A stretch of DNA of 64,000 nt from Maritimibacter alkaliphilus HTCC2654 (lineage in GTDB: Bacteria; Pseudomonadota; Alphaproteobacteria; Rhodobacterales; Rhodobacteraceae), in the NCBI RefSeq assembly GCF_000152805.1, contig NZ_CH902578.1, positions 1,666,231 through 1,730,230 of the forward strand, written 5' to 3'. Positions 25,607 to 35,375 of the stretch are shown here, in pieces. Under the pieces are notes generated by a model, which was given only the letters and a program-made list of their open reading frames with translations, was not told where the DNA came from and did not search any database. Every line of letters begins with the position of its first letter. The stretch's first letter is position 1. Position numbers and translations under genes: made by a program.

Positions 25607-26800
25607 TCAATAGGTCTCGACGTGATAGCGCCCGTCTTCGCGCATCTTGTCGCGGATCGGCTTCCACTCCAGCCCCTCGCCGCGGGCGATGTCGGCCAGC
25701 GCCTCTTCGACCCCGTGCTCCATCTCTTTCTTGCCGCAGATGTAGAAATAGGCGTTGTCGGATTTGAGCAGCTTGGCCACCGCCTCTTTCTCTTCGCGCA
25801 GCTTGTCCTGCACGTAATGCTTGGGTTCGTTGTCCAGACGCGAGAAGGCGAAGACCTTGCGCAGGAAGCTTTCGGGCACCTTCTTGAGCGGGCCGAAATA
25901 AGGCAGTTCGCCGGGTTTGCGCGCGCCGAACACCAGCGTCATCTTCTCGGTCGCCGTCGGCATTTCGCGCTGGCGGCGCATGGTGAAGCCTCGGAACGGG
26001 GCGGACCCGGTGCCGGTGCAGATCATCAGGAGTTCGGCATTCGGATCGGACGGCAGGAGGAAGGTCGAGCCGAACGGGCCGGTGACGCGCACCTTGTCGC
26101 CCTTTTTCAGATCGCAGACGTAGTTGGAGCAGATGCCCTGTTCTTCCCGCTTCACGGTGAGCGACAGGTTGTTGTAGCCCGGACGCTCGCCGTCGCGAGG
26201 ACTCGACACCGAGTAGAGGCGGGGCAGGTGCGGTTTGCCGTCGGCGGTTTCGCCCGGCGGGATGATCCCGATGGACTGACCTTCGAGCACCGGCATGGGC
26301 TGGCCCGCGAAGTCGAGGATGATGTGGCGCACGTCGGCGTCGCTGTCCTCGGCGGTCAGGCGGTAGTTGCCCTGAACCGTCGCTTCGATCGGCTTGCCGA
26401 GGTTGTAGAGGTTCACGGTCGCCTTGGACGCGGATTTGGGCGCCACCGATTTGCCGCCCGCACCGGAATGCGCCTCGGCCAGAAGCGCGGCCATTTCTTC
26501 GTCCAGCGCCTCCATCGACCCGTCGCCTTCGGCGGAGGGTTCGACATCGCCTTGTTCGGGCAGTTCGGTCCACTCGAACTGTTCGTCCAGCGAATAGGGT
26601 TCGTTCACCACGCGCCATTCGTCGATGGAGCCGGTGGGGCAGACCGGGATGCAATCCATGCAGAAGTTGCACTTCTCGGCGTCCACCACGACGTTGTCGT
26701 CGTTATGCGTGATCGCCTCGATCGGGCAGGTCATTTCGCAGGTGTAACACCGGATGCAGATTTCCGGGTCGATCAGGTGCTGCTTGAGCGGTTTGTTCAT
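25607..26800 (-). CDS. boxA: benzoyl-CoA 2,3-epoxidase, reductase subunit BoxA
   Basis: 397 residues. The N terminus holds two 4Fe-4S motifs: C15-x2-C18-x2-C21-x3-C25-P and C44-x2-C47-x2-C50-x3-C54-P. After a low-complexity linker (about 75-125) comes a ferredoxin-NADP reductase domain with RLYSVSS for FAD and CTGTGSAPFRGF for NADPH. It passes electrons from NADPH to the diiron BoxB. It is cotranscribed with boxB and boxC, with the 54-residue Cys-rich gene in between. Confidence 0.95.
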   Translation of the reverse strand: MNKPLKQHLIDPEICIRCYTCEMTCPIEAITHNDDNVVVDAEKCNFCMDCIPVCPTGSIDEWRVVNEPYSLDEQFEWTELPEQGDVEPSAEGDGSMEALDEEMAALLAEAHSGAGGKSVAPKSASKATVNLYNLGKPIEATVQGNYRLTAEDSDADVRHIILDFAGQPMPVLEGQSIGIIPPGETADGKPHLPRLYSVSSPRDGERPGYNNLSLTVKREEQGICSNYVCDLKKGDKVRVTGPFGSTFLLPSDPNAELLMICTGTGSAPFRGFTMRRQREMPTATEKMTLVFGARKPGELPYFGPLKKVPESFLRKVFAFSRLDNEPKHYVQDKLREEKEAVAKLLKSDNAYFYICGKKEMEHGVEEALADIARGEGLEWKPIRDKMREDGRYHVETY

Positions 26801-26895
26801 GGCGTGTCGCTCCGGAATGGCTGGGTGGTCGGGCGCGGGCCCGCTTCACTGGCGTTTCGGTCTTGTTTACGGGGTCCGCGCTCTGGCGGCCAGTT

Positions 26896-27060
26896 TCACT
26901 TGTCCTTCAGGACAAGATCGGGGACCAGCATCGCCTCGATCAATTCGTGGCACAGGCCCTTGCAGTCGGCGCATCCGACGCAGCCCTGTTTCAGGCCGGA
27001 GACCTGAACGGCGAGATCGCGGGTGCGCGGCGCGTGTGCGGTGCGGCGGTCGACTTGCAT
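26896..27060 (-). CDS. 54-residue Cys-rich protein between boxA and boxB
   Basis: 54 residues from the ATG at 27060, which has GGGAGGACACC before it. The sequence contains QGCVGCADCKGLCHE, with cysteines at 27, 30, 33 and 37, a CX2CX2CX3C spacing as for one 4Fe-4S cluster or a zinc site. The rest is mostly charged or helical and carries no signal peptide. No known family is recognised. Its place between the reductase and the oxygenase of benzoyl-CoA epoxidase suggests a small redox, assembly or regulatory role; this is inference. Confidence 0.7.
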   Translation of the reverse strand: MQVDRRTAHAPRTRDLAVQVSGLKQGCVGCADCKGLCHELIEAMLVPDLVLKDK

Positions 27061-27083
27061 GGTGTCCTCCCTCGAAGATGTGG

Positions 27084-27103
27084 CGGGGGGCCGTGGCCCC
27101 CCG
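27084..27103 (-). other. intercistronic hairpin between boxB and Cys-rich gene
   Basis: CGGGGGGCC and GGCCCCCCG are perfect 9-bp arms with a GT centre, in the 53-bp gap before the Cys-rich gene. No T-run. Confidence 0.6.
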
Positions 27104-27113
27104 GCCCTGTGGC

Positions 27114-28565
<1,452 letters not shown>

Positions 28566-28586
28566 CTGTCTCTCCCTATGGGTTTT

Positions 28587-28608
28587 GGGCGGGCACGATA
28601 GCCCGCCC
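28587..28608 (-). other. intercistronic hairpin between boxC and boxB
   Basis: GGGCGGGC and GCCCGCCC form perfect 8-bp arms around ACGATA in the 54-bp gap. On the minus strand AAAACCC follows, so it is not a terminator for boxC. Confidence 0.6.
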
Positions 28609-28619
28609 TGCAAGTTTGG

Positions 28620-30278
28620 TTAGACGCGTTCCATATTGTATTCGCCGCGCACGCCGGTGCCGTAACGCTGCAACGCGCCATCGGCCCCCACCGCGTTCGG
28701 GCGGTTGAAAATCCAGTTCTGCCAGGCGGTCAGGCGACCGAAGATCCGGGTTTCCATCGTTTCAGGTCCGGCGAAGCGCAGGTTGGCCTCCATGCCGGTC
28801 ATCGCGTCCGGGCTGAACGAGGCGCGCTCTTCCATGAAGATGCGAATTTCGTCGTCCCAGTCGATGTCGTCGAGGATCATGGTGACGAGGCCCAGGTCGT
28901 CGGCCTCTTCGGCTTCCAGAGCCTCACCGATCTTGGCCTTCGCGGCGTCCACGCTGTCCGGCTCGCCGTAAAAGCGGGTTTCCAGACGGGTCAGGTCGTT
29001 GCCCATCGGGTAACGGCCGAAGTTGGAGTCCGACAGGGTGATCGTGGCGATCGGGCGGTTGTCGCCCTCGAACTCGTCTTCCATCATGTAGGAACGGTCG
29101 ACGGCGAACAGGATTTCGGCCAGCACACCCGCGTAGCAGGAGCCATGCTCGACCAGAGCGGTCAGCGAGCGCGAGGTCACGTCGATCCGCTTGAGCACAC
29201 GCTTCCAGAACATCAGGATTTCGTTGGCGAGCCAGTTGTCGTCATTGGCCAGAAGCAGGTCTTCGTGCGCCTTCACCTGCTCCGGGTCGCCCTGCGTGCG
29301 GAACACCCACAGGCCAAGCTCCATCTCGTTCAGCCGCAGATGCATGATCGCGTCGTCCAGCTCGCGGGCGAGCTTGAGCATGTAGCCCTGGTCGCCAGCG
29401 GCCACCACGTCGTCGATGGAAGCGGGCGCGTCCGCGTCGGGGCCCGAAATGGTGATGGTCGCCTTGCGCCCGTCACGGTCGATCTCGACCTCGACGAGGT
29501 CGTAGTGCACGCCCTTGTCGTCGATGGTGCGATTGAGCGGGCCGAGTGCGATGCCCTTGTCCGCGACCGGCTTGGTCGAGGCGGCGGCGAATTCACGGGC
29601 GCGTTCGTCAACAGTCTCGTCGAACTTGGAGTTCGGAACGACCTCGTCCACCAGACGCCAGTCTTTCGCGCGCTTGCCCTTCACGCCCTCTTCGATCGAG
29701 CAGAAGATGTCGGCGCGGTCACGGCGCACCTTGCGCTTGTCGGTGACGCGGGTAAGGCCACCCGTGCCCGGCAGAACGGCCAGAAGCGGAACTTCGGGAA
29801 GCGCGACCGACGAGGTCGAGTCGTCCGTCAGCATGATGTAGTTGCAGGCGAGCGCCAGTTCGTAGCCGCCCCCGGCGCAAGCGCCCTTGACCGCCGCGAT
29901 CCATTTCTGACCCGAGTCCGCCTCGGCGGCCTCGAAGGTGTTGCGCGTTTCGTTGGTGAACTTACAGAAGTTGACCTTGTGGCTGTGGGCGGCACCGCCA
30001 AGCATCCGGATGTTCGCGCCGGCGCAGAACACCTTGTCCTTGGCCGACTTCATCACGACGGTTTTCACCTCGGGGTGCTCGAAGCGCATACGCTGAACCA
30101 CGTCCGACAGTTCGATATCGACGCCGAGGTCGTAGGAGTTCAGCTTGAGCTGATAGCCGTCGAAGAGGCCCGCGTTTTCGTCGACGTCCATGTAAACGGT
30201 CGCGACGGGGCCGTCGTATTCCACCTTCCAGTGGCGGTACTTTGACGGGTCGGTTTGGAAGTCGATCACCTTGCTCAT
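28620..30278 (-). CDS. boxC: 2,3-epoxybenzoyl-CoA dihydrolase
   Basis: 552 residues, a double-length member of the crotonase superfamily. It opens the epoxide ring of 2,3-epoxybenzoyl-CoA hydrolytically, giving 3,4-didehydroadipyl-CoA semialdehyde and formate. Crotonase elements are visible: DKVFCAGANIRMLGG and GACAGGGYELALACNY for the oxyanion hole. The start MSKVIDFQTDPSKYRHWKV at 30278 fits the family; upstream codons lie within the operator region. It is the first gene after two to three TGCA-N6-TGCA sites and probably leads the boxC-boxB-Cys-boxA-thioesterase-boxR transcript. Confidence 0.96.
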   Translation of the reverse strand: MSKVIDFQTDPSKYRHWKVEYDGPVATVYMDVDENAGLFDGYQLKLNSYDLGVDIELSDVVQRMRFEHPEVKTVVMKSAKDKVFCAGANIRMLGGAAHSHKVNFCKFTNETRNTFEAAEADSGQKWIAAVKGACAGGGYELALACNYIMLTDDSTSSVALPEVPLLAVLPGTGGLTRVTDKRKVRRDRADIFCSIEEGVKGKRAKDWRLVDEVVPNSKFDETVDERAREFAAASTKPVADKGIALGPLNRTIDDKGVHYDLVEVEIDRDGRKATITISGPDADAPASIDDVVAAGDQGYMLKLARELDDAIMHLRLNEMELGLWVFRTQGDPEQVKAHEDLLLANDDNWLANEILMFWKRVLKRIDVTSRSLTALVEHGSCYAGVLAEILFAVDRSYMMEDEFEGDNRPIATITLSDSNFGRYPMGNDLTRLETRFYGEPDSVDAAKAKIGEALEAEEADDLGLVTMILDDIDWDDEIRIFMEERASFSPDAMTGMEANLRFAGPETMETRIFGRLTAWQNWIFNRPNAVGADGALQRYGTGVRGEYNMERV

Positions 30279-30305
30279 TGGCCCGGTCTCCTTGTTCGCG
30301 TTGGT

Positions 30306-30319
30306 AGCAATATAGTGCG
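30306..30319. promoter_or_regulatory. degenerate BoxR site upstream of boxC
   Basis: AGCA-ATATAG-TGCG, 28 bp before the boxC ATG, has the exact spacing and spacer of the full sites but a mismatch in each TGCA half. Confidence 0.5.
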
Positions 30320-30345
30320 TGGCTGAGATCAAGTCTACACCATGA

Positions 30346-30359
30346 TGCACTATAGTGCT
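30346..30359. promoter_or_regulatory. BoxR operator upstream of boxC
   Basis: TGCA-CTATAG-TGCT, 68 bp upstream of the boxC ATG, contains the perfect 12-bp palindrome GCACTATAGTGC. The TGCA-N6-TGCA layout is that described for BzdR/BoxR operators. A position near a promoter would fit repression. Confidence 0.7.
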
Positions 30360-30421
30360 TAACTTTCTTTCATTTAATTTCAGTTATTTACAACACAGTG
30401 CATCAGCTTCATGCCGTATTT

Positions 30422-30435
30422 TGCACTATATTGCA
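30422..30435. promoter_or_regulatory. full BoxR operator at the end of DUF309 gene
   Basis: TGCA-CTATAT-TGCA is an exact match to the two-half-site layout. It overlaps the last codons and stop of the DUF309 gene, 144 bp upstream of boxC. Confidence 0.7.
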
Positions 30436-30785
30436 TCATTACTCAGGCGCGATTCGAGCGCCTTTGCCTCGCCGCGCGCCCAATCGACTCGCGCCCCCTG
30501 CCCGGCTCGGGCGAGGTGGTCACGGGCGATGGTCAGGATACGGGCCGCGGCGCGGGGCTGACCCATCACGCGCTTCAGGTTCCCGTTGGCAAGCTGGATC
30601 GCGGCCTGCAACAGCGCCTTGTGCTCCGAGTTCGGCGCGGCCACCATCCAGACCGGCTCCCACGCCTCATGCGCTTCCCAGAAGTAGCCCGCGCGGTACT
30701 GCGCGAGCCCTTCGTCCCATCCGGGCGCGATGGAGCCTTCCGGCGGGCGGGCGTTCTGCCCCGGTATATGGGGCGCGGGCGTCAT
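30426..30785 (-). CDS. DUF309 domain-containing protein
   Basis: 119 residues. The central motif YFWEAHEAWEPVW is the HE-rich signature of DUF309, a small helical family of unknown function, probably a metal-binding or hydrolase-like fold. Its start overlaps the upstream alpha/beta hydrolase stop by 4 bp (ATGA), so it belongs to the ligase operon. Its final codons include a TGCA-type operator site for the next promoter. A role in benzoate use is implied only by location. Confidence 0.82.
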   Translation of the reverse strand: MTPAPHIPGQNARPPEGSIAPGWDEGLAQYRAGYFWEAHEAWEPVWMVAAPNSEHKALLQAAIQLANGNLKRVMGQPRAAARILTIARDHLARAGQGARVDWARGEAKALESRLSNDAI

Positions 30786-31597
30786 ACGCCCTCGGGCTCC
30801 GCCGCTTCCATGGTGTCGAGGTGCTCGCAGAACTCCACGATGGCCGCCAGCGTGTCTTCCGGTTTCTCGAGGTGCGGCGCGTGTTTGGCACCTTCGATGA
30901 TCGCCACGTCCGCGGGCGAATAGGTCCGCGTTTCGATCTCTTCGATCTGGGCGAGCGTGCCGTACTGGTCGTCGCGCCCCTGAATGGCGAGACAGGGAAT
31001 GCGCCAGTAGTCGATGACCTCGGCCACGTTCCAGTCCTTGAAACCGGGGGCGAGCCAGCTGTCGTTCCAGCCCCGGAACGTGTTGTCCGGGTCGCGGTGA
31101 TAGCGGGCCATCTTTTCCTTCAGCCCGCCCGCTTCATAGGCCTCGCCCGCCTTGGCGATCTCGGCCAGCCCCATCTCTTCGGTGAAGAAATGCGGTGCGA
31201 TCAGGATCAGGCCGCGCACGCGCACGTCCGACACCCGGCCCGCATATTCGGCCGCGATGGTCGCGCCGTCGGAATGACCCAAAAGCACGTAGCCTTGCGC
31301 CCCGATGGCGTCGAGCACGTCCGGTAGCACATCCACCGCTTCCCGCGTCATGTAGTCCAGCGGGCGCGGCAGATCGGCAAGATCCGACTGGCCGTAGCCC
31401 GCGCGCGAAAACACGAAGACCGGGTGCCCGGTCGCCTGCGCGATGTTCGCGGGCACGTCGCGCCACAGCGCGGTGCATCCCAGCCCCTCGTGCAGCATCA
31501 CGATCACGGGCTTGTCGCCCGGTTGCGGGCCATGGCAGGCATATTCCAGCCGCTTGCCGCCCGCGTTCAGAAATCCGCTGTCGACCCAATCAATCAT
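30782..31597 (-). CDS. alpha/beta hydrolase in box cluster
   Basis: 271 residues with an alpha/beta hydrolase fold. The nucleophile elbow is LLGHSDGATIA (GxSxG), the oxyanion loop is MLHEGLGCTALW, and the late His is in GAKHAPHLEKPED. The start overlaps the benzoate-CoA ligase stop by 1 bp and its stop overlaps the DUF309 start, so it is tightly coupled to both. I recall hydrolases of this kind in box clusters; a thioesterase or lactonase role is possible, and none is proven. Confidence 0.85.
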   Translation of the reverse strand: MIDWVDSGFLNAGGKRLEYACHGPQPGDKPVIVMLHEGLGCTALWRDVPANIAQATGHPVFVFSRAGYGQSDLADLPRPLDYMTREAVDVLPDVLDAIGAQGYVLLGHSDGATIAAEYAGRVSDVRVRGLILIAPHFFTEEMGLAEIAKAGEAYEAGGLKEKMARYHRDPDNTFRGWNDSWLAPGFKDWNVAEVIDYWRIPCLAIQGRDDQYGTLAQIEEIETRTYSPADVAIIEGAKHAPHLEKPEDTLAAIVEFCEHLDTMEAAEPEGV

Positions 31598-33132
31598 CAG
31601 TGCGCATCCCTCAGCTTGAAACGCTGGATCTTGCCGGTCGCGGTCTTGGGCAGTTCATCGACCACCTCGATCCAGCGCGGGTATTTCCACATTCCGATCT
31701 TCTCTTTCACGAAGTCCTTGATCGCCTCCGGCGTCGGTGCCTCGACGCCCTCTTTGAGGACGATGTAGGCCGCTGGCTTCACGAGGTCTTTCTCGTCCTC
31801 CCGCGCCACGACGGCTGCTTCGAGGACGCAGGGATGGTCGATCAGCGCCTGTTCCACCTCGAAGGGCGAGACCCAGATGCCGGAAACCTTGAACATGTCA
31901 TCGGTGCGCCCGCAGTAGACGAAGCGCCCCTCGGGCGTGCGTTCGTACTTGTCGCCCGTCCGGGTCCAATGGCCTTGGAACGTGTCCATCGACTTGAAGC
32001 GGCGGTTCCAGTATCCCTCGGCGCTGGACGGGCCGCGCACAAGCAGCTCGCCCACGTCGCCTTCGGCCACGTCCTCGTCATGCTCATCGACCAGCCGGAC
32101 CTCGTATCCCGGCACGGCCTTGCCCGACGTGCCATAGACGATGTCGCCGGGGCGGTTGGACAGGAAGATGTGGAGCATTTCGGTCGAGCCGACACCATCC
32201 ACGATCTCGGCCTTCCAAAGCCGCTGCCAACGCTCGCCGATCTCGCGCGGCAGCGCCTCGCCCGCCGAGGTGCAGATGCGCACCGAGTGGACCGGATCGG
32301 TTCCCGCCTTTTCCTGCGCCGCGACCATCGCCGCATAAAGCGTGGGGACCGCGCAGAACACGGTCGGCTTTTCGTCGGCCAGCAGCGCAGACACCCCATC
32401 CGGCGTGGGCCGGCCGCCCATCAGCACCGTCGTCGCCCCGACGGACATGGGGAAGGACATGGCGTTGCCCAGGCCATAGGCGAAGAACATCTTCGCGACC
32501 GAAAACACCGTGTCGTCCTCGCGGATGCCCAGCACCTGCGCACCGAAGGTGTCGCAGGTCGCCTTGAGCGAGCCGTGAACGTGGCGCACCCCCTTGGGCG
32601 TGCCCGTCGACCCGGAGGAATAGAGCCAGAAGGCCAGTTCGTCCGCCGACGCCTCGCAGGTTTCCTCGATCTCGGCCCCGGCCACGAAATCCGTGTAGCT
32701 TTCCGTGCCTTCGGGCGCGTCGCCGATTACGACGACGGTGCGCAGGTAGCGGTTTCCGTCCACCGCCGGCTTCACCGTCTCCCAAAGTTGCTCGGACACC
32801 ACGAGGATCGAGGCGCGGCTGTCGTTCAGGATCGCTTCGTAAACGCTCGCGGACAGCAGGGTGTTCAGCGGAACCGGGATCGCCCCCGCCTTGAGCGAGC
32901 CCCAGAAGACGACCGGAAATTCGATCTGGTCACGCACGATCATCGCGACGCGTTCCTCGCGGCGCACCCCATGTTTGTGAAGCGCACCGGCCCAGCGCCC
33001 GGCCTGTTCGTGCAGGTCGCCATAGGTCAGCGTGCGGTGCTCGCCGTCCGCCTCGCGAAACGCGGGTTTGTCCGCGCGGCCTTCTTCAATGTGCCGGTCC
33101 ACGAAATAGACCGCGGCATTCTCGTTCGTCAT
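31597..33132 (-). CDS. bclA: benzoate-CoA ligase family protein
   Basis: 511 residues, adenylate-forming (ANL) enzyme. The P-loop-like motif is YSSGSTGTPKGVRHV, the adenine-binding region is GVGSTEMLHIF, and the C-terminal hinge is followed by ELPKTATGKIQRFK with the catalytic lysine (K501). It activates benzoate to benzoyl-CoA with ATP, feeding BoxB. The PKTATGK stretch matches the PX4GK site acetylated by Pat in other acyl-CoA synthetases. It is preceded by the DUF4863 gene and is 1 bp overlapping with the downstream hydrolase. Its promoter is probably that of DUF4863. Confidence 0.92.
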   Translation of the reverse strand: MTNENAAVYFVDRHIEEGRADKPAFREADGEHRTLTYGDLHEQAGRWAGALHKHGVRREERVAMIVRDQIEFPVVFWGSLKAGAIPVPLNTLLSASVYEAILNDSRASILVVSEQLWETVKPAVDGNRYLRTVVVIGDAPEGTESYTDFVAGAEIEETCEASADELAFWLYSSGSTGTPKGVRHVHGSLKATCDTFGAQVLGIREDDTVFSVAKMFFAYGLGNAMSFPMSVGATTVLMGGRPTPDGVSALLADEKPTVFCAVPTLYAAMVAAQEKAGTDPVHSVRICTSAGEALPREIGERWQRLWKAEIVDGVGSTEMLHIFLSNRPGDIVYGTSGKAVPGYEVRLVDEHDEDVAEGDVGELLVRGPSSAEGYWNRRFKSMDTFQGHWTRTGDKYERTPEGRFVYCGRTDDMFKVSGIWVSPFEVEQALIDHPCVLEAAVVAREDEKDLVKPAAYIVLKEGVEAPTPEAIKDFVKEKIGMWKYPRWIEVVDELPKTATGKIQRFKLRDAH

Positions 33133-33171
33133 GTGATCCTCCCAGTCAGGCGCCTCCCGCGCCCGGAACGG

Positions 33172-33639
33172 TTATTTCCCTGTGAATTCAATGGCGCCTT
33201 CGGGGAGCAGGTAGAGCACGTAGGCATCCCCACCCGTCACCGTCGGGTGATGATCGGACCCCGGCGGATAGACATACCAACCGGGTTCGAAATCATCGAA
33301 CTTCGGCGCCCCTTCAAGCGGCATGACCGCCCCGATTTCGCCCGTGGTGTGGACATGATGCGGGCCTTTGACGTCCTTCATGCGCACCACGTCGACCGAA
33401 AAGCTGCCGGCGGCCCCGCCGGGCTTGATCGGTCGCCCGAACTTGATCCCGCCCGCCTCGCGCTGGACAAGCCAGCCCTCAGCCTCGCCTTGCGCACAAA
33501 GCTCGCCCAAGCGTTTGAATTCAGAGCTGTCTTTCGGATACTCGCGGTTCAGAAACGCGGCCATGTCGTCGTCGAGCGGCACACCTTCGAGCCGCGCCGC
33601 GATGCCACCGATCAGCATGGAAAACTCTTCTGCGGACAT
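33172..33639 (-). CDS. DUF4863 family protein (hydroxylaminobenzoate-lyase-like cupin)
   Basis: 155 residues from the ATG at 33639, which has AGGAGG before it. The sequence is cupin-like: GPHHVHTTGEIGAVMPL holds probable metal-ligand histidines and a Glu, followed by GWYVYPPGSDHHPTV. The DUF4863 family includes the 4-hydroxylaminobenzoate lyase PnbB, and I recall members in benzoate clusters. Its role in benzoate use is not established. It leads the ligase operon behind two full TGCA-N6-TGCA sites. No signal peptide. Confidence 0.8.
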   Translation of the reverse strand: MSAEEFSMLIGGIAARLEGVPLDDDMAAFLNREYPKDSSEFKRLGELCAQGEAEGWLVQREAGGIKFGRPIKPGGAAGSFSVDVVRMKDVKGPHHVHTTGEIGAVMPLEGAPKFDDFEPGWYVYPPGSDHHPTVTGGDAYVLYLLPEGAIEFTGK

Positions 33640-33673
33640 CGATTCCTCCTGTCGCTGCGCCGTGAGTCGTTTG

Positions 33674-33687
33674 TGCAGTATTTTGCA
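33674..33687. promoter_or_regulatory. BoxR operator upstream of DUF4863-bclA operon
   Basis: TGCA-GTATTT-TGCA has exact TGCA halves and N6 spacing. It lies 35 bp before the DUF4863 ATG, close enough to overlap the promoter. Confidence 0.7.
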
Positions 33688-33724
33688 CAATTGCCCGCGC
33701 GGTTCAACAGGTTTGGCGACGAGG

Positions 33725-33738
33725 TGCACTTTACTGCA
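33725..33738. promoter_or_regulatory. second BoxR operator upstream of DUF4863-bclA operon
   Basis: TGCA-CTTTAC-TGCA, 51 bp from the first site (start to start) and 86 bp before the DUF4863 ATG. The pair suggests cooperative binding. Confidence 0.7.
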
Positions 33739-33774
33739 TAGCGCAGGGCACGAAGGTCTGGGCCGCAGGCTGCG

Positions 33775-35367
33775 TCAGGCCGCCGTCATTTCCGCAAGGT
33801 CGGCTTCGGTCCGGGCCGACTGCCGCGCGACGAGTGCCGCAACGCGGCGGATGCGCTCCGGGTCCGGGTGATGATCGGCCTTGGCCGCCATCTGCGCCCA
33901 GAGCGCCAGTTCCAGAACGCGCGCGGTCAGGCGGATGAACGGCGTCGCGATCTGACCCGGATCGACGCCGGTTTCCAGATGCGCGCGCGCCGCTTCCCAT
34001 GCCGCCACGGCCCGGTCGAGCGCGGGGCCGCCGTCGATGCCTTTCAGGTAGTCCACGAAGGCGTTCATCGCCGCGCCGTTCTCAAGCCGCAGGAGGCGCG
34101 CGGCGACGCCCATCGCGTGAATGCCCGAGGCGCCCTCGTAGATCGCGGCGATGCGCAGGTCGCGGTAGGTCTGTTCGATGCGGTATTCCTGAAGATAACC
34201 GTAGCCGCCCAGCACCTGCATCCCCGTCTCGGCAGCGCGCAACCCCTGCTCGGACGCATACCACTTGATGACATGGGTCAGAAGTTCGAGGAGCCACGGG
34301 TTGTCGCCCGATTCCAGCGTCACCAACGCCAGATGCGTCATCGCGCGCGCGCCCATCGCGATCGCGTCGATCTCGTCCAGCATCCGGCGCACGTCACCAT
34401 GCTTGTCGATGGTCACGGGACCATCCGGCCCCCGGCCCTGCACGCGCTCGGCGGCATAGCTCGACGCGATGTCATAGGCGCGGGCGGAATGCGCCACGCC
34501 CTGCAAGGCCACGTCCACGCGCGCGTGGTTCATGATCTCGAACATCGCGCGAAGCCCCTGCCCTACGGCCCCGATGAGTTCCGCCTCGGCCCCGTCGAAG
34601 GCAAGCTGACAGGTGGGTTGCAGGTGCAGACCCATCTTTTCCTCGATCCGGGTGACGTTGACCGCATTGCGGCTGCCGTCGGCGCGGTCCGACAGGCAGG
34701 CGAACAGCGACAGGCCCTTCACCCCGCTGTCCATCTCGCCGGTGCGGGCGAGGACCATGTGCAGCACGCCCTTGGACATGTCCTGATCGCCACCCGAGAT
34801 GAAAATCTTCTCGCCGGTGATCCGCCAGACATCGCCATCCTGCACCGCGCGGGTGCGGATGCGGCCAAGGTCCGACCCCGCGCCGGGTTCGGTCAGGGCC
34901 ATCGTGCCGAGATAATCGCCGGAAGCGAGTAGCGGCAGGTACTTGGCCTTCTGCGCGTCGGTGCCGAAATTCTGGAAGACCCGGTTGTGGCCCACAGCCA
35001 GCGAGACGAGCATCTGGAACGCGTGGTTCGCGCCCATGAGGATCTCGTGGATCACGCCGCCGGTCACGCCGTCGACCCCCATGCCGCCATAATCCTCGGG
35101 CAACATGAGACCGGGCCAGCCGCCCTCGACATACTGCGTGAACATCGCCTTCACCGCATCCGGCAGAACAACCCGGCCATCGACCAGCTTCGCCCCGATC
35201 CTGTCCCCGATCTCATCCGTCGGTGCGATCACCTCTTCCGCGAAAGAGGCGAAGTGCTGCGCGATCTCGCGCGACATTTCGGGGTCGTAGTCCGCGACCC
35301 GGTCGGCCCCGACCACGTGGTTCAGGATGAAGAAAATGTCGTCGAGCGGGGCGGCGAAGGGTTTCAT
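33775..35367 (-). CDS. acyl-CoA dehydrogenase (long form)
   Basis: 530 residues, FAD-dependent. The FAD/substrate motif is MALTEPGAGSDLGRIRT, and the probable catalytic Glu is in IYEGASGIHAMGV. A C-terminal extension after about residue 450 (GIDGGPALDRAVAAWE...) marks the long subfamily with an extra C-terminal domain. It would introduce a double bond into an acyl-CoA; between a feruloyl-CoA-synthase-like ligase and the benzoate genes, a phenylpropanoyl- or phenylpropionyl-CoA substrate is inferred. It is 8 bp downstream of that ligase on the same strand. Confidence 0.88.
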   Translation of the reverse strand: MKPFAAPLDDIFFILNHVVGADRVADYDPEMSREIAQHFASFAEEVIAPTDEIGDRIGAKLVDGRVVLPDAVKAMFTQYVEGGWPGLMLPEDYGGMGVDGVTGGVIHEILMGANHAFQMLVSLAVGHNRVFQNFGTDAQKAKYLPLLASGDYLGTMALTEPGAGSDLGRIRTRAVQDGDVWRITGEKIFISGGDQDMSKGVLHMVLARTGEMDSGVKGLSLFACLSDRADGSRNAVNVTRIEEKMGLHLQPTCQLAFDGAEAELIGAVGQGLRAMFEIMNHARVDVALQGVAHSARAYDIASSYAAERVQGRGPDGPVTIDKHGDVRRMLDEIDAIAMGARAMTHLALVTLESGDNPWLLELLTHVIKWYASEQGLRAAETGMQVLGGYGYLQEYRIEQTYRDLRIAAIYEGASGIHAMGVAARLLRLENGAAMNAFVDYLKGIDGGPALDRAVAAWEAARAHLETGVDPGQIATPFIRLTARVLELALWAQMAAKADHHPDPERIRRVAALVARQSARTEADLAEMTAA

Positions 35368-35375
35368 GGCAAACC

